This document shows positions 1 through 8,108 of a stretch of 64,000 bases of DNA, in pieces. Position 1 is the first letter of the stretch. Every line of letters starts with the position of its first letter. Below the pieces are notes generated by a model that had not been told where the DNA came from, did no database searches, and was given only the letters and a program-made list of their open reading frames with translations. A program made the translations under genes and the position numbers. Origin of the DNA: QHXQ01 sp036389395 (GTDB taxonomy: Bacteria; Acidobacteriota; Blastocatellia; Pyrinomonadales; Pyrinomonadaceae); NCBI GenBank assembly GCA_036389395.1, contig DASVPY010000014.1:1-64000 (forward strand), written 5' to 3'.

Positions 1-34
1 CGGCGCGACGCACTCGCACTGGTGCGTCGCGCCG
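1..34. terminator. Strong GC hairpin at window edge
   Basis: Two perfectly complementary 12-base arms (1-12 and 23-34) enclose a 10-base loop. It lies 48 bases beyond the stop of the small membrane protein gene on the minus strand, so it could end that transcript or belong to a gene left of the window. No clear T-run is visible, so an intrinsic terminator is only one reading. Confidence 0.4.
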
Positions 35-81
35 CCGCGCGTCCTTAACGCTCGTGTGAACCCGGCGACCCGCGCGGGCCG

Positions 82-237
82 CTACTTCGAGACGTTCACG
101 TCCACCTTGCTCGGCACGCTGTTGCCGCGGAACAGTCCGCCCTTCAGCACGAAGAAGCCGACCAGCAGCACGAGGAGCAGGATCGCGATGATCGCCACGA
201 TGCTCACGGCACTGCTGCCGCCACCGTCGTCGCCCAT
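82..237 (-). CDS. Small single-pass membrane protein (51 aa)
   Basis: This 51-residue protein begins with an acidic, glycine-rich stretch (MGDDGGGSS). One long hydrophobic helix follows at about residues 11-31 (AVSIVAIIAILLLVLLVGFF), then a short polar tail ending VNVSK. A GGGAGG ribosome binding site lies about 9 bases upstream of the ATG, which is the main support for a real gene. It looks like a membrane-anchored micropeptide and I recognise no family. It stands alone on the minus strand, about 220 bases downstream of the PEGA/OmpA-like gene, separated from it by a repeat hairpin. Confidence 0.7.
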   Translation of the reverse strand: MGDDGGGSSAVSIVAIIAILLLVLLVGFFVLKGGLFRGNSVPSKVDVNVSK

Positions 238-370
238 AAGAGTTCGCCTCCCTTCAGAGTTTAGTCCGAACCAGTCAACGCCTTGTTCTGTTACAGGGGG
301 GAGCTACTGACTACGGGGAAGCGGGGAGTGTGCTGTCTTGTTACCACAAAAGCCCGGCGGGGGACAAGCC

Positions 371-460
371 AGGAAGCTGGGCCTCAGAAGCCAGAAGTCA
401 GGAGTCAGAAGATAACAGAACAGGGGCGCTCTTATCTTCCGGCTTCTGGCTTCCTCCTTC
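371..460. repeat. Tandem-repeat hairpin (CAGAAG/TCAGGAG family)
   Basis: The left arm is made of 7-base units of the CAGAAGC / CAGGAGT type. The right arm (about 431-458) is the inverted equivalent, CTTCTGGCTTC. It sits just after the stop of the PEGA/OmpA-like gene. The same unit family recurs at 17034, 22338, 22972, 26096, 32436 and 61797. It resembles the short tandemly repeated repetitive (STRR) elements known from filamentous cyanobacteria. Confidence 0.75.
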
Positions 461-1472
461 AGTTCCCGCGGCGGCCGCGCCGGGGGGCGGGGCGCAGGTC
501 TTGGTGTTGGAGCGTGGGCGAGGGCTGCGGCGGGGCCGCGCCCTGCGGCACGAGCCACAGCTCGAAGGCGTTGCTCTCGCGGTAGCCGCCGTTGACGACC
601 ACGACGCGGCTCGCGTCTATGCCGCGCGTCGCGACGAGGTACTCGCGGGCGCGCGCGCCGAGTTGGTCGGCGCGGGCGGCGCTGCTCGTGCGGCCCGAGT
701 AGACGATGATGTAGCCGGTCGCGCCGGGGTTGTTCTGCAACTCGATGGCCAGGTTGTCGAGCCGCGCCTTGTCGTCGTCAAACGCGATGGACGGGAACTC
801 GTCGAAGCGGCGCGGCGTGACGGGCGGCGGCGGCGTCGAGGTGACGGCGGTCGAGGCCGAAGCGCGCTGGCGGCAGGCGCGGTCGCCCGAGCCGTCGTCG
901 GCGACGAGGATCGCGGTCAGGCGTTGGCGGCCGATGCCGGTCGTGTCCACGGTGATGGTCGGCGTGCCCGCGCCGCTGACGATGCGCGCGGTCGGCGGGC
1001 TGACCGTCCACGTGTAGCTCAGCGCGGACTGCCCCGTGTAGGCCACGTCGGCCGTGAAGATGACGATGTTGCCCTCGGCGACGGTGGCGGGCGCGGAGAT
1101 GTTGACCGGGTAGGGGCAGGGCGACTCGGCGGCGCGCGGCAACTCGATGGCGCGCGGGCGGTAGGCGAGCGCGATGCAGTTCTTCTTGCCCGCCTGGATG
1201 ATGAAGTCGTGCGCCCAGCGCGTGTTGTTCGGGAAGACGATCTCGACCGTGTGGCGGCCCGGCGAGAGCGGGATCGCCTGGACGGTGGTCGAAGTCTCGC
1301 CCGCGGGCTGGCCGTCAATGATGAGCGGGTAGCCGCCGGGCGTGGTCGAGACCTCGATGCGGCCGGTGGTCTGCTGGCGGTCGCGCTGGGCGGCGGCGGC
1401 CGAGGCGGCGCAGAGGGCGAGCAGCAGGAGGGCGCAGGCGCAGGCGCGCGTCCGGGCGTAGTGTCGCGTCAT
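459..1472 (-). CDS. Secreted PEGA / OmpA-like domain protein
   Basis: The 337-residue protein starts with a signal peptide (hydrophobic ACALLLLALCAASAAAA, cleavage near residue 28). A PEGA-type domain follows at about 36-110 (IEVSTTPGGYPLIIDG, then a conserved P-G-R-H-T-V-E pattern). A central part at about 120-215 looks like an immunoglobulin/PKD fold. The C-terminal part (about 225-320) resembles an OmpA-like peptidoglycan-associated domain, with a D-x-A-R-x-D-x-L helix and a Y-L-V-A-T-R-G-I-D-A-S-R-V motif. It probably links surface material to the envelope. It lies 9 bases after the PEP-CTERM gene on the same strand, so the two are likely co-transcribed. The OmpA assignment is moderately sure; the partner is unknown. 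Confidence 0.75.
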   Translation of the reverse strand: MTRHYARTRACACALLLLALCAASAAAAQRDRQQTTGRIEVSTTPGGYPLIIDGQPAGETSTTVQAIPLSPGRHTVEIVFPNNTRWAHDFIIQAGKKNCIALAYRPRAIELPRAAESPCPYPVNISAPATVAEGNIVIFTADVAYTGQSALSYTWTVSPPTARIVSGAGTPTITVDTTGIGRQRLTAILVADDGSGDRACRQRASASTAVTSTPPPPVTPRRFDEFPSIAFDDDKARLDNLAIELQNNPGATGYIIVYSGRTSSAARADQLGARAREYLVATRGIDASRVVVVNGGYRESNAFELWLVPQGAAPPQPSPTLQHQDLRPAPRRGRRGN

Positions 1473-1481
1473 GGCTCTTGT

Positions 1482-2120
1482 TTAGACCTCCCCGGCGCTG
1501 GTCAGTTCCACGCGGCGGCGCGCGGCCTGCCGGTGGGCGCGGCGGCGGCGCGCGCCCGCGCCGAGCGCGGCCAGCCCCGAGCCGAGCAGCAGGAGCGTCG
1601 CCGGCTCAGGCACCTGCGGCGTGTCGGGCGGCTGCGGCGTCGGCGTCCGGAAGATCGGGGGCGGCTTGTCGCGGTGGATGAACAGGAACGGGATGCCGGC
1701 CAGCGCGAGGAACGGGAGTTTCGGGATGGAATGTTCGGCGGCCGGCAGGATGATGTCGCCGCAGTCGCAGACCGTGCCGGTCACGTCGCCGGCCTGCACG
1801 ACCTCGACGTTCGTCCCCTGGGCCGGCTCGACGACGGTGTTGGTGACGTTGGCGGCGTCGCCGCCCGCGGGTACGCTGGTCTGGACGGGCGCGCCGCCGG
1901 GCGCGGGCGTCTGCGGCTGTTGCGCCGGGGCGGTCGTGGCGCGCCCCGTCTGGGGCACGGCGCGCAGGCGCAGGTCGTAGGTCTGGCGGCCGCCCGCGCC
2001 GGCCGCGACGGCCTGCGCGATCACGTCGGCGAACCGGATGGGACTCGCCTGCGCAGGCCCCGCCGTCAGCGTCAGCAGGCTGAGCGCGACGACTAGTGAG
2101 CGTTGACCTATGCGCCTCAT
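1482..2120 (-). CDS. PEP-CTERM sorting-signal protein
   Basis: The start at 2120 gives a 212-residue protein with a clean signal peptide (MRRIGQRSLVVALSLLTLTA then AQA) and a GGAGG site about 9 bases upstream; the frame is open further but without such support. The C-terminus carries the classic PEP-CTERM signal: VPEPAT, a short hydrophobic helix LLLLGSGLAALGA, and an Arg-rich end (ARRRR) followed by about 20 extra residues. Such proteins are cleaved by exosortases and attached to the cell surface or matrix. An exosortase is encoded in this window at 36032-37057. The middle is Pro/Ala/Val-rich with a C-D-C-G motif and no recognised fold. It appears to form an operon with the PEGA/OmpA-like gene. 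Confidence 0.88.
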   Translation of the reverse strand: MRRIGQRSLVVALSLLTLTAGPAQASPIRFADVIAQAVAAGAGGRQTYDLRLRAVPQTGRATTAPAQQPQTPAPGGAPVQTSVPAGGDAANVTNTVVEPAQGTNVEVVQAGDVTGTVCDCGDIILPAAEHSIPKLPFLALAGIPFLFIHRDKPPPIFRTPTPQPPDTPQVPEPATLLLLGSGLAALGAGARRRRAHRQAARRRVELTSAGEV

Positions 2121-2343
2121 TGTGTGGTCAATCCTCCTCGACTTCCCTGGCCCGACCGTCCGGGGCTGCGGCGGCGGGTGGCCGGCGACAGCTTCGACTC
2201 GACCGGCTGTCTTTGGGGCCGGCCCCGGCTCGATGAAGAACCGCGTCTGGGTCGTTTTCATTGATGGAAAACGTTCAATCCGGCCCGCGTTCCAGTTTAA
2301 GGCGCGAGAAAGTTGGCCTAAAGCTCTGTGGGTGCAGCAAAAA

Positions 2344-2371
2344 GGGCCCGCGCCGCAAACCGCGCGGGCCC
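2344..2371 (-). terminator. Intrinsic terminator after pnp
   Basis: A perfect 10-bp stem (2344-2353 with 2362-2371, GGGCCCGCGC) has an 8-base loop and, read on the minus strand, is followed by TTTTT. It lies about 115 bases downstream of the pnp stop. The spacing and T-run fit a rho-independent terminator for pnp. Confidence 0.85.
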
Positions 2372-2484
2372 TCTGCTCTTTTAGACCAACAGGGCTGCTC
2401 AGGTCAAGAGTTTTGCCGAGGCTAGCCGAGTGCCGGGGCGGTCATTTTGCCCGCCCCTGGCGACTTTTTCGCCCGGCCGCGCGG

Positions 2485-4734
2485 TCAGCGCCGTGGGCCG
2501 CGCCCGCCGCCGCCACCGCCGCCGCGCCGGCCGCGCCCGCCGCCGCCGTCGTGGCGGTCGCGGCGGTCTTGGCGCTCCTCGCGGTTGCCCTCGGCCTCGT
2601 CCTCGTTCGGCTCGCCGTGGTCGCCGTCCGCCCCGGCCTCGCCTTGCAAGAGCGCCTTGCGCGAGAGCTTGATCTTGTTGCCCTCCTTGCCGATGCACTT
2701 GACCATGATCTGCTGCCCCTCTTTGAGTTCGTCGCGCACGTCGCGGACGCGGTGGTTGGCGATCTCAGAGATGTGCAGCAGCCCGTCCGTGCCGGGGAAG
2801 ATTTCGACGAACGCGCCGAAGTCCACGATGCGCGAGACCGTGCCGACGTAGGTCGCGCCGATCTCGGCCTCGGCCGTCAAGCCGCGGATGCGGTCAACGG
2901 CGGCCTGGGCGGCGGCGGCGTCCGCCGTGGCGATGGAGACCGTGCCGTCGTCTTCCACGTCGATCTTCGCGCCGGTCTCTTCGACGATGGCGCGGATGAT
3001 CTTGCCGCCGGGCCCGATCACGTCGCGGATGCGGTCGGGGTTGATCTTGATCTGGATGATGCGCGGCGCGAGCGTGGAAATCTCGGCGCGCGGCTCGGCG
3101 ATGGTCGCCTCCATGATGCCGAGGATGTGCAGGCGGCCCTTGCGCGCCTGCTCCAAAGCTTCGGCCATGATCTGCGCGTTGATGCCGGCGATCTTGATGT
3201 CCATTTGGAGCGCGGTGATGCCCTCGCGCGTGCCCGTCACCTTGAAGTCCATGTCGCCGTAGTGGTCTTCCGCACCCGCGATGTCGGAGAGGATGGCGTA
3301 CTTGTTGCCCTCCATCACGAGACCCATCGCGACGCCCGCGACCGCCGACTTGAGCGGCACGCCCGCGTCCATCAGCGCGAGGCTGCCGCCGCAGACCGTC
3401 GCCATCGAAGAAGACCCGTTCGACTCGGTGATGTCGGAGACGACGCGCAGCGAGTAGGGGAACTCCGACTCTTCGGGCAGGAGCGGTTCGAGCGCGCGGC
3501 GCGCGAGCGCGCCGTGCCCGATCTCGCGGCGGCCCGGACTGCCGAAGCGGCCTGTCTCGCCGACCGAGTAGGGCGGGAAATTGTAGTGCAGGAGGAAGCG
3601 GCGCTTGATCTCGCCCTGTTCCAAGTCGTCCATGAACTGCTCGTCCTGTTTCGTGCCGAGCGTGGCGGTGACGATGGACTGCGTCTCGCCGCGCGTGAAC
3701 AAGGACGAGCCGTGCGTGCGCGGCAGCCAGCCGACTTCGCACGCGACGGGACGAATCTCCGAGAAGCGGCGGCCGTCGGGGCGGCGGCGCTTGTTGAGGA
3801 TGTCGTCGCGGAAAATCTGCTCCTTAAGGTTGTCGAAGACGCGCTTGGCCATTTTGCGCTGGTCAACTTGGTCTTCGGGGTACGCCTCGATGATCTCCTT
3901 CTTGAGCACGTCCACGGCGGCGTAAGACGCCTGCTTGCCCTGTGCCTCGGTGTCGAGCGCGGCGCGCAGGCGGTCGGTGTACTCCTGCTCGATGCGCGTG
4001 CGCAGCTCCTCGTCCACCGGCGGCGGCTCGAAGGGGCGCTTCTCGATTTCGAGCGCCTTGTAGAGTTCCTTCTGCCAGCGGCAGAGGCGGTTGATCTCCT
4101 TGTGCGCGAGCATCAGCGCCTCGACCATGATGCCCTCGGTCACCTGCTGCGCGCCGGCCTCGACCATGACGATGGCCTCTTCCGTGCCGGCGACGATCAG
4201 GTTCAGGCGCGACTCGCGCACCTCGTCGTAGGTCGGGTTGATGATGTAGCGCTCGTCCACCAGCCCGACGCGGACGCCGGCAATCGGGTTCGGGAACGGG
4301 ATGTCCGACAGGTAGAGCGCGCACGACGCGCCCGTGATGGCGATCACGTCGGGGTCGTTCTCCGGGTCGGCCGAGATGACCGAGGCGACGACCTGCGTCT
4401 CGTGCCGATAGCCCTCGACGAAGAGCGGGCGGCACGGGCGGTCAATGAGGCGCGAGGTCAAGACCTCCTTCTCGTTGGGCCGGCCTTCGCGGCGGAAGTA
4501 GTTGCCGGGGATGCGCCCGGCGGCGTACTGGTGCTCGCGGTACTCGACCGTGAGCGGGAAGAAGTCTATGCCCTCGCGGGGCGAGTTCGAGCTGACGGCG
4601 GCGCACAGCAGCACCGTGTCGCCGTAGCGGATGATGACCGAGCCGTCGGCCTGCTTGGCGATCTTGCCCGTCTCGACCGTGAGGTCGCGGTCGCCGACTC
4701 TGATAGTCTCTTTCAGATATTTCTTCACTGGCAT
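2485..4734 (-). CDS. pnp: Polynucleotide phosphorylase (PNPase)
   Basis: This 749-residue exoribonuclease degrades RNA 3' to 5' phosphorolytically and takes part in mRNA turnover. Two RNase PH domains are visible; the second holds the active-site region GAEDHYGDMDFKVTG and LQMDIKI. A KH domain follows (VIGPGGKIIRAIVEETGAKI), then an S1 domain (YVGTVSRIVDFGAFVEIFPG). The tail is a long low-complexity Arg/Gly/Asp/Glu stretch, an extension seen in several phyla. The chosen ATG at 4734 begins MPVKKYLKETI and has AAGGAGA about 8 bases upstream; an in-frame codon 17 residues earlier lacks such support. rpsO lies directly upstream, the classical rpsO-pnp order, and both genes are followed by strong hairpins. 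Confidence 0.98.
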   Translation of the reverse strand: MPVKKYLKETIRVGDRDLTVETGKIAKQADGSVIIRYGDTVLLCAAVSSNSPREGIDFFPLTVEYREHQYAAGRIPGNYFRREGRPNEKEVLTSRLIDRPCRPLFVEGYRHETQVVASVISADPENDPDVIAITGASCALYLSDIPFPNPIAGVRVGLVDERYIINPTYDEVRESRLNLIVAGTEEAIVMVEAGAQQVTEGIMVEALMLAHKEINRLCRWQKELYKALEIEKRPFEPPPVDEELRTRIEQEYTDRLRAALDTEAQGKQASYAAVDVLKKEIIEAYPEDQVDQRKMAKRVFDNLKEQIFRDDILNKRRRPDGRRFSEIRPVACEVGWLPRTHGSSLFTRGETQSIVTATLGTKQDEQFMDDLEQGEIKRRFLLHYNFPPYSVGETGRFGSPGRREIGHGALARRALEPLLPEESEFPYSLRVVSDITESNGSSSMATVCGGSLALMDAGVPLKSAVAGVAMGLVMEGNKYAILSDIAGAEDHYGDMDFKVTGTREGITALQMDIKIAGINAQIMAEALEQARKGRLHILGIMEATIAEPRAEISTLAPRIIQIKINPDRIRDVIGPGGKIIRAIVEETGAKIDVEDDGTVSIATADAAAAQAAVDRIRGLTAEAEIGATYVGTVSRIVDFGAFVEIFPGTDGLLHISEIANHRVRDVRDELKEGQQIMVKCIGKEGNKIKLSRKALLQGEAGADGDHGEPNEDEAEGNREERQDRRDRHDGGGGRGRRGGGGGGGRGPRR

Positions 4735-4901
4735 TGCGTGTCTCTCCTTCGACAACAACAAAGGCGCGCGCGTCTCATCCGGCACGCCGTGTACAATTCG
4801 AGAGCCGACGAGCGGCCGGCGGGGTTAGAAGCGTGGGCCGGGTGTTGAACGGGGCCGGACGCTCGTCGCCGCGCAGGTCTCATGACTCAACTAAAACGAA
4901 A

Positions 4902-4937
4902 GCGGCGACGACTTCAACGCGTTGAAGTCGTCGCCGC
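4902..4937 (-). terminator. 36-bp perfect palindrome between rpsO and pnp
   Basis: Bases 4902-4937 are a perfect inverted repeat with 18-base arms and no spacer, centred on ACGCGT. On the minus strand it is followed by TTTCGTTTTAG, so it can fold as a terminator of rpsO. In many bacteria this junction also holds an RNase III-sensitive hairpin controlling pnp. Whether this one terminates, is processed, or both cannot be told from sequence. Confidence 0.75.
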
Positions 4938-5116
4938 CGAGGGCGCTCTGATTCCTTTGAGCGCGCGCGTCCGCCGGGGTGGCAGTGTGCGCCGTCACGT
5001 TCGGCACTGCGACCCGGCTTGATGCGTTGGACGCGGGCTTATAATCCGCGGGGGCCGAACGGCTCGCGCCCCCGGTTTGTTCGTTCATCGCCAACCGTAG
5101 ACGGGCGTGGCGCTTC

Positions 5117-5383
5117 CTAGCGGCGCAAGCCCAGGCGGCTGATCAACTGGTGGTACTGCTCGATGTCCCTGCGCTTGAGGTAGTCGAGCAGACTCCTGCG
5201 CTGCGAGACCATCTTGAGCAGGCCGCGCCGCGAGTGGTTGTCTTTCTTGTGCGTCTTGAAGTGCTCGGTGAGCTGGTTGATGCGCTCGGTCAGGAGCGCG
5301 ACCTGCACCTGCGGCGACCCGGTGTCGCCCTCGTGCGTGCGGTAATCGCCGACGATCTTCTCTTTCAGTTCTCTGTCCAACAT
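5117..5383 (-). CDS. rpsO: 30S ribosomal protein S15
   Basis: The 88-residue protein has the full S15 length and its hallmarks: GDTGSPQVQVALLTERI, the loop H-x-K-D-N-H-S-R-R-G-L, and SQRRSLLDYLKR. It binds 16S rRNA in the platform of the small subunit. The ATG at 5383 is preceded by a weak AGG about 7 bases upstream. It is followed by the 36-bp palindrome and then pnp. Confidence 0.98.
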   Translation of the reverse strand: MLDRELKEKIVGDYRTHEGDTGSPQVQVALLTERINQLTEHFKTHKKDNHSRRGLLKMVSQRRSLLDYLKRRDIEQYHQLISRLGLRR

Positions 5384-5843
5384 GACCTGCTTTGGATGGC
5401 CCTCCCAGACCGCAGTCCACCTGTAATCTCAGGCAACCGCAAGAGTTAATGTAACTAACCGGGACAATCTAACACGCGGGCCGGCGAGTGTCCAGCGAGC
5501 ATGGGCGGCGGCGCACAGCAGGGCGGCGGCGAAGTCGCGCCGGCGGCGACTAGCCCGACAGGCCGGCGAACTGCGCGGCGGGGAGTTGCCAGCTCCGCCT
5601 TTGCATCCCGTCGGCGACACTCGCCAACGCCCCGCCCGCGGGGGCGCGACGGGCAGTAAGTCGCATCAATACCTGCGCCCGATGTCGCCGGGAACGGCCT
5701 TCCGGCCGCCCGCGTTTTTAAGTCTCAAATTTAGCCGAAACGTTTTTGTAGCCGGACTCATACACGGATGAGACCGTTTTAGTCAGACGTTAGATGGAGA
5801 CGACGAAAGCGCCGCCAGAGGGCGGCGGCTTCGGTTCACCGGG
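5384..5843. other. Non-coding spacer between rpsO and the protease operon
   Basis: This 460-base spacer separates divergently transcribed rpsO (minus) and the subtilase operon (plus), so promoters of both should lie here. Bases 5710-5790 are noticeably richer in A and T than the surroundings, which fits a plus-strand promoter, but I could not pick confident -35/-10 boxes. The open frames in this stretch look like chance. Confidence 0.5.
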
Positions 5844-6737
5844 ATGAGCGCGATGACCCCCTTGGCTCTGGTGGAACTCCCCCGCTTGATGGCACTCACC
5901 GGCGGCAGCGGTGAAGTCATAATCGGGTTAATTGACGGGCCCGTTGCCATAGACCACCCCGGCCTCGCGGGCCAAAACATCCGCGCCCTGCCGGGGAAGC
6001 TGCGCGGCACTTGTACCAGGGCCGGCAGCACCGCCTGTACACACGGAACCTTCGTGGCCGGCATCCTCTGTGCCCGGCGGGACTCCGCCGCCCCGGCCAT
6101 CTGTCCGGGCTGTACCCTGCTGGTGCGCTCAATCTTTTCGGAGGCCGGGGCCGTCAACCAACCGTTGCCCAGCGCCACGCCCGGCGAGCTTGGGGAAGCA
6201 ATCATCGAGTGTATTAACGCCGGGGCGCGCTTGATCAACATGAGCGTCGCCCTGGCGTTGCCGTCTTCGGCCAGCGAGCGTGCGCTGGAAGCGGCGCTCG
6301 ATCACGCCGCGCGGCGGGGCGTGCTCGTGGTGGCGGCGGCAGGTAATCAAGGCACCGTCGGGAGCACGCCCATTACCCGCCACCCCTGGGTGATCCCGGT
6401 GGCGGCCTGCGACCGGCACGGCCGGCCCCTCACGCAATCAAACCTGGGCAACTCAATCGGCCGGCAGGGCTTGAGCGCGCCCGGCGATGACGTGGTCAGC
6501 CTGGGCAGCGACGGCCGGACGCTCAGCGCGGGCGGGACGAGCACCGCCGCGCCCTTCGTGACCGGCGCGCTCGCGCTGTTGTGGTCGGCCTTCCCGGCCG
6601 CGACCGCCGTCCAGTTGAAGCTCGCCGTCATGCAGGGTGCCGGGCGGCGGCGCGGCACGGTCGTCCCGCCGCTCCTGAACGCCTGGGCCGGTTACCAACT
6701 GTTGTCGGGTGTCGGTTTGCGGAGGCGGGCGTCATGA
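5844..6737 (+). CDS. PatA/PatG-type subtilase (S8 serine protease)
   Basis: The 297-residue protein is essentially a bare subtilisin domain without signal peptide, so it probably acts in the cytoplasm. The catalytic triad is visible: Asp31 (GLIDGPV), His67 (CTHGTFVAG) and Ser233 (GGTSTAAPFVTGA), with the oxyanion-hole Asn in VVAAAGNQG. Several Cys (57, 65 and the CPGC near residue 95) surround the His region. These features and the local wording match the protease domain of cyanobactin PatA/PatG proteins, which cut and cyclise precursor peptides. The next gene overlaps by ATGA, and a PatG-type C-terminal domain protein lies 390 bases on. I infer a peptide-processing protease; a housekeeping role is not excluded. 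No strong ribosome binding site is seen at this ATG or at the in-frame ATG three codons later. Confidence 0.85.
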   Translation: MSAMTPLALVELPRLMALTGGSGEVIIGLIDGPVAIDHPGLAGQNIRALPGKLRGTCTRAGSTACTHGTFVAGILCARRDSAAPAICPGCTLLVRSIFSEAGAVNQPLPSATPGELGEAIIECINAGARLINMSVALALPSSASERALEAALDHAARRGVLVVAAAGNQGTVGSTPITRHPWVIPVAACDRHGRPLTQSNLGNSIGRQGLSAPGDDVVSLGSDGRTLSAGGTSTAAPFVTGALALLWSAFPAATAVQLKLAVMQGAGRRRGTVVPPLLNAWAGYQLLSGVGLRRRAS

Positions 6738-6952
6738 AGAAGAAAACGCCGGGGGCCGAACGTGCGGACAAACCGGAGGGCCGGCCCTTCAGGGTGCGCC
6801 TGCCCGGCTTCATTAACGACGAGGTCGGTCTGGGCGATGTCGTCAAACGAGTCACGTCGGCGGCCGGCATCAGGCCTTGCGGCGGCTGCCAGCGCCGCGC
6901 CGCGGCGCTCAACCGCTGGCTCGTCTTCTCCGGCGGGCGGCGGCAAGGCTAG
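6734..6952 (+). CDS. Small CxxC protein of the PatG-like operon
   Basis: This 72-residue protein starts inside the stop codon of the subtilase gene (ATGA overlap), implying translational coupling. After a basic N-terminus comes VRLPGFINDEVGLGDVVKR, then GIRPCGGCQRRAAALNRW with a CxxC pair at residues 49 and 52. The sequence is too ordered and well coupled to be chance. CxxC could bind a metal or act in redox chemistry. The LPGF motif echoes the N-termini of the two peptide genes downstream, so it could be a recognition or adaptor protein. I know no assigned function. Confidence 0.8.
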   Translation: MKKKTPGAERADKPEGRPFRVRLPGFINDEVGLGDVVKRVTSAAGIRPCGGCQRRAAALNRWLVFSGGRRQG

Positions 6953-7124
6953 AGGACGAGGGGGTTAGAACCGTGCTTTAACGACGGCCAGGTGCCTGAC
7001 GGCTGACCCGCACAGGCAGCAGCAAGCTGGCGGCCACAGCCGGCGCGTGATGATCCGCGCTGCGTTTGGTGCGCGCGCCGCCACCTTATTCAGCTTGAAG
7101 ACCCTTTGAAGGAGGCAAAACGCA

Positions 7125-8081
7125 ATGGAGCGAAAAGAGGCGATAAGACCCTCGGCAAATCGGCCTGTGCTGGTGAACGACGCGGCCACCGCGCACCCCC
7201 CTTTTGCGAGCGGTTCGGGAACGACGGTCATCCCGCAGATTGGCGGCGCGGGTTGCGGCTGCCAGGCGGGCGCGCAGGCCGAGGGCGAGGCGGCGGGGCC
7301 GCCCGGCTACATCTTCGCCATCGGCCGGATCGAGGCACGCTTCCCCAGCCTGGGGGTGGAGAAGGAGTTCGCCCAAGCCACCGGGCGCGCGGACGCCGGC
7401 GGGCTGACCGACCAGCAGGCGCTCGCCAAGGTGTTGGCCCAGCCGGAGAACCGCTACCTGGCGCGGCAGGTCTGTTGGGTCATGAGCATCGAGGGGCTGG
7501 AGACCTACATCCTCGTCCCGCGTGATCCCGCCGGCCTCGATCTGCTGCTGGCGTCGGTGCGCGATAATCCGGGCCGGCTCGACATTGATGTCGTCATCGG
7601 GCTGCGCGGGCCCATCGCCACGGCGGACATGTGCAACGGCCTGTTGCTGCCGCTTGTGGTGTTCGACCAGATTTACTCCTTCGACCGCGAGGCGCTGATC
7701 AGCGCCATCCCCGCGCCGCGGGCGCGGATGGCGGCGAAGGACGAGAAGCAGTTCCGGACGGCGGCGGGCGATCTCTTCGACCGGATCACGCAGTTGACCG
7801 ACAACGCCGGGGCGACGGACGAGCACCGCGCCTTGAACTACCTGGCGGTGCGCTACCCGCTCATCTACGGCCGGGCGACCGAGCAGTACGAAAGGAACTA
7901 CAGTCTCGACGGGGTGGAAACGCGCCCGTCGCGGCTGAGCGGCGTCCGCAACGTCGTGGATGTGATCTTCTCGTTCGCGGATCGTAATACGACCGCCGTC
8001 GAGAAGTATTTCGTCCGGGTGGACGTGACCGAGGAATTCCCGTTCCTCGTAAGTCCACTTCAGCCGTTCTACGAACGTTAG
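7125..8081 (+). CDS. PatG C-terminal-like domain protein
   Basis: The 318-residue protein has a variable N-terminus containing GAGCGCQ, then a long conserved body starting YIFAIGRIEARFPSLGVEKEF and ending RVDVTEEFPFLVSPLQPFY. That body matches the region found C-terminal to the subtilase domain in cyanobactin maturation proteases of the PatA/PatG family. Recognisable blocks are CWVMSIEGLETYIL, DIDVVIGLRGPI, CNGLLLPLVVFDQIYSFD, TDEHRALNYLAVRYP and VVDVIFSF. Here protease and domain are separate genes. The ATG at 7125 has AAGGAGG about 9 bases upstream. The spacer 6953-7124 holds no gene that I can see. The domain's biochemical role is not established; I infer substrate binding or assembly with the protease. 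Confidence 0.85.
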   Translation: MERKEAIRPSANRPVLVNDAATAHPPFASGSGTTVIPQIGGAGCGCQAGAQAEGEAAGPPGYIFAIGRIEARFPSLGVEKEFAQATGRADAGGLTDQQALAKVLAQPENRYLARQVCWVMSIEGLETYILVPRDPAGLDLLLASVRDNPGRLDIDVVIGLRGPIATADMCNGLLLPLVVFDQIYSFDREALISAIPAPRARMAAKDEKQFRTAAGDLFDRITQLTDNAGATDEHRALNYLAVRYPLIYGRATEQYERNYSLDGVETRPSRLSGVRNVVDVIFSFADRNTTAVEKYFVRVDVTEEFPFLVSPLQPFYER

Positions 8082-8108
8082 GCGAAAGCCGGAAAGGAGG
8101 TCGAGCAA

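Noticed and set aside
330..2096. 588-codon open frame on the plus strand opposite the PEGA/OmpA-like and PEP-CTERM genes
   Set aside because: It is Arg/Ala/Val/Asp-rich shadow sequence of GC-rich genes; the minus-strand genes have signal peptides, ribosome binding sites and known domains.
2121..2343. Sigma-54 promoter for the PEP-CTERM gene
   Set aside because: Looked for the TGGCAC-N5-TTGC pattern because some PEP-CTERM genes use it; no acceptable match was found.
2110..4848. 912-codon open frame opposite pnp
   Set aside because: Mirror frame of PNPase with no domain signal; length reflects high GC only. The same holds for the long frames opposite mfd (19365-21962) and the TPR lipoprotein gene (32620-35322).
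4891..5094. 67-residue minus-strand ORF between pnp and rpsO
   Set aside because: It runs through the 36-bp palindrome that looks like the rpsO terminator, has no good ribosome binding site and shows no protein-like pattern.
5429..5620. 63-residue ORF upstream of rpsO on the minus strand
   Set aside because: Ala/Arg/Cys-rich composition without motif or ribosome binding site; lies in the divergent promoter region.
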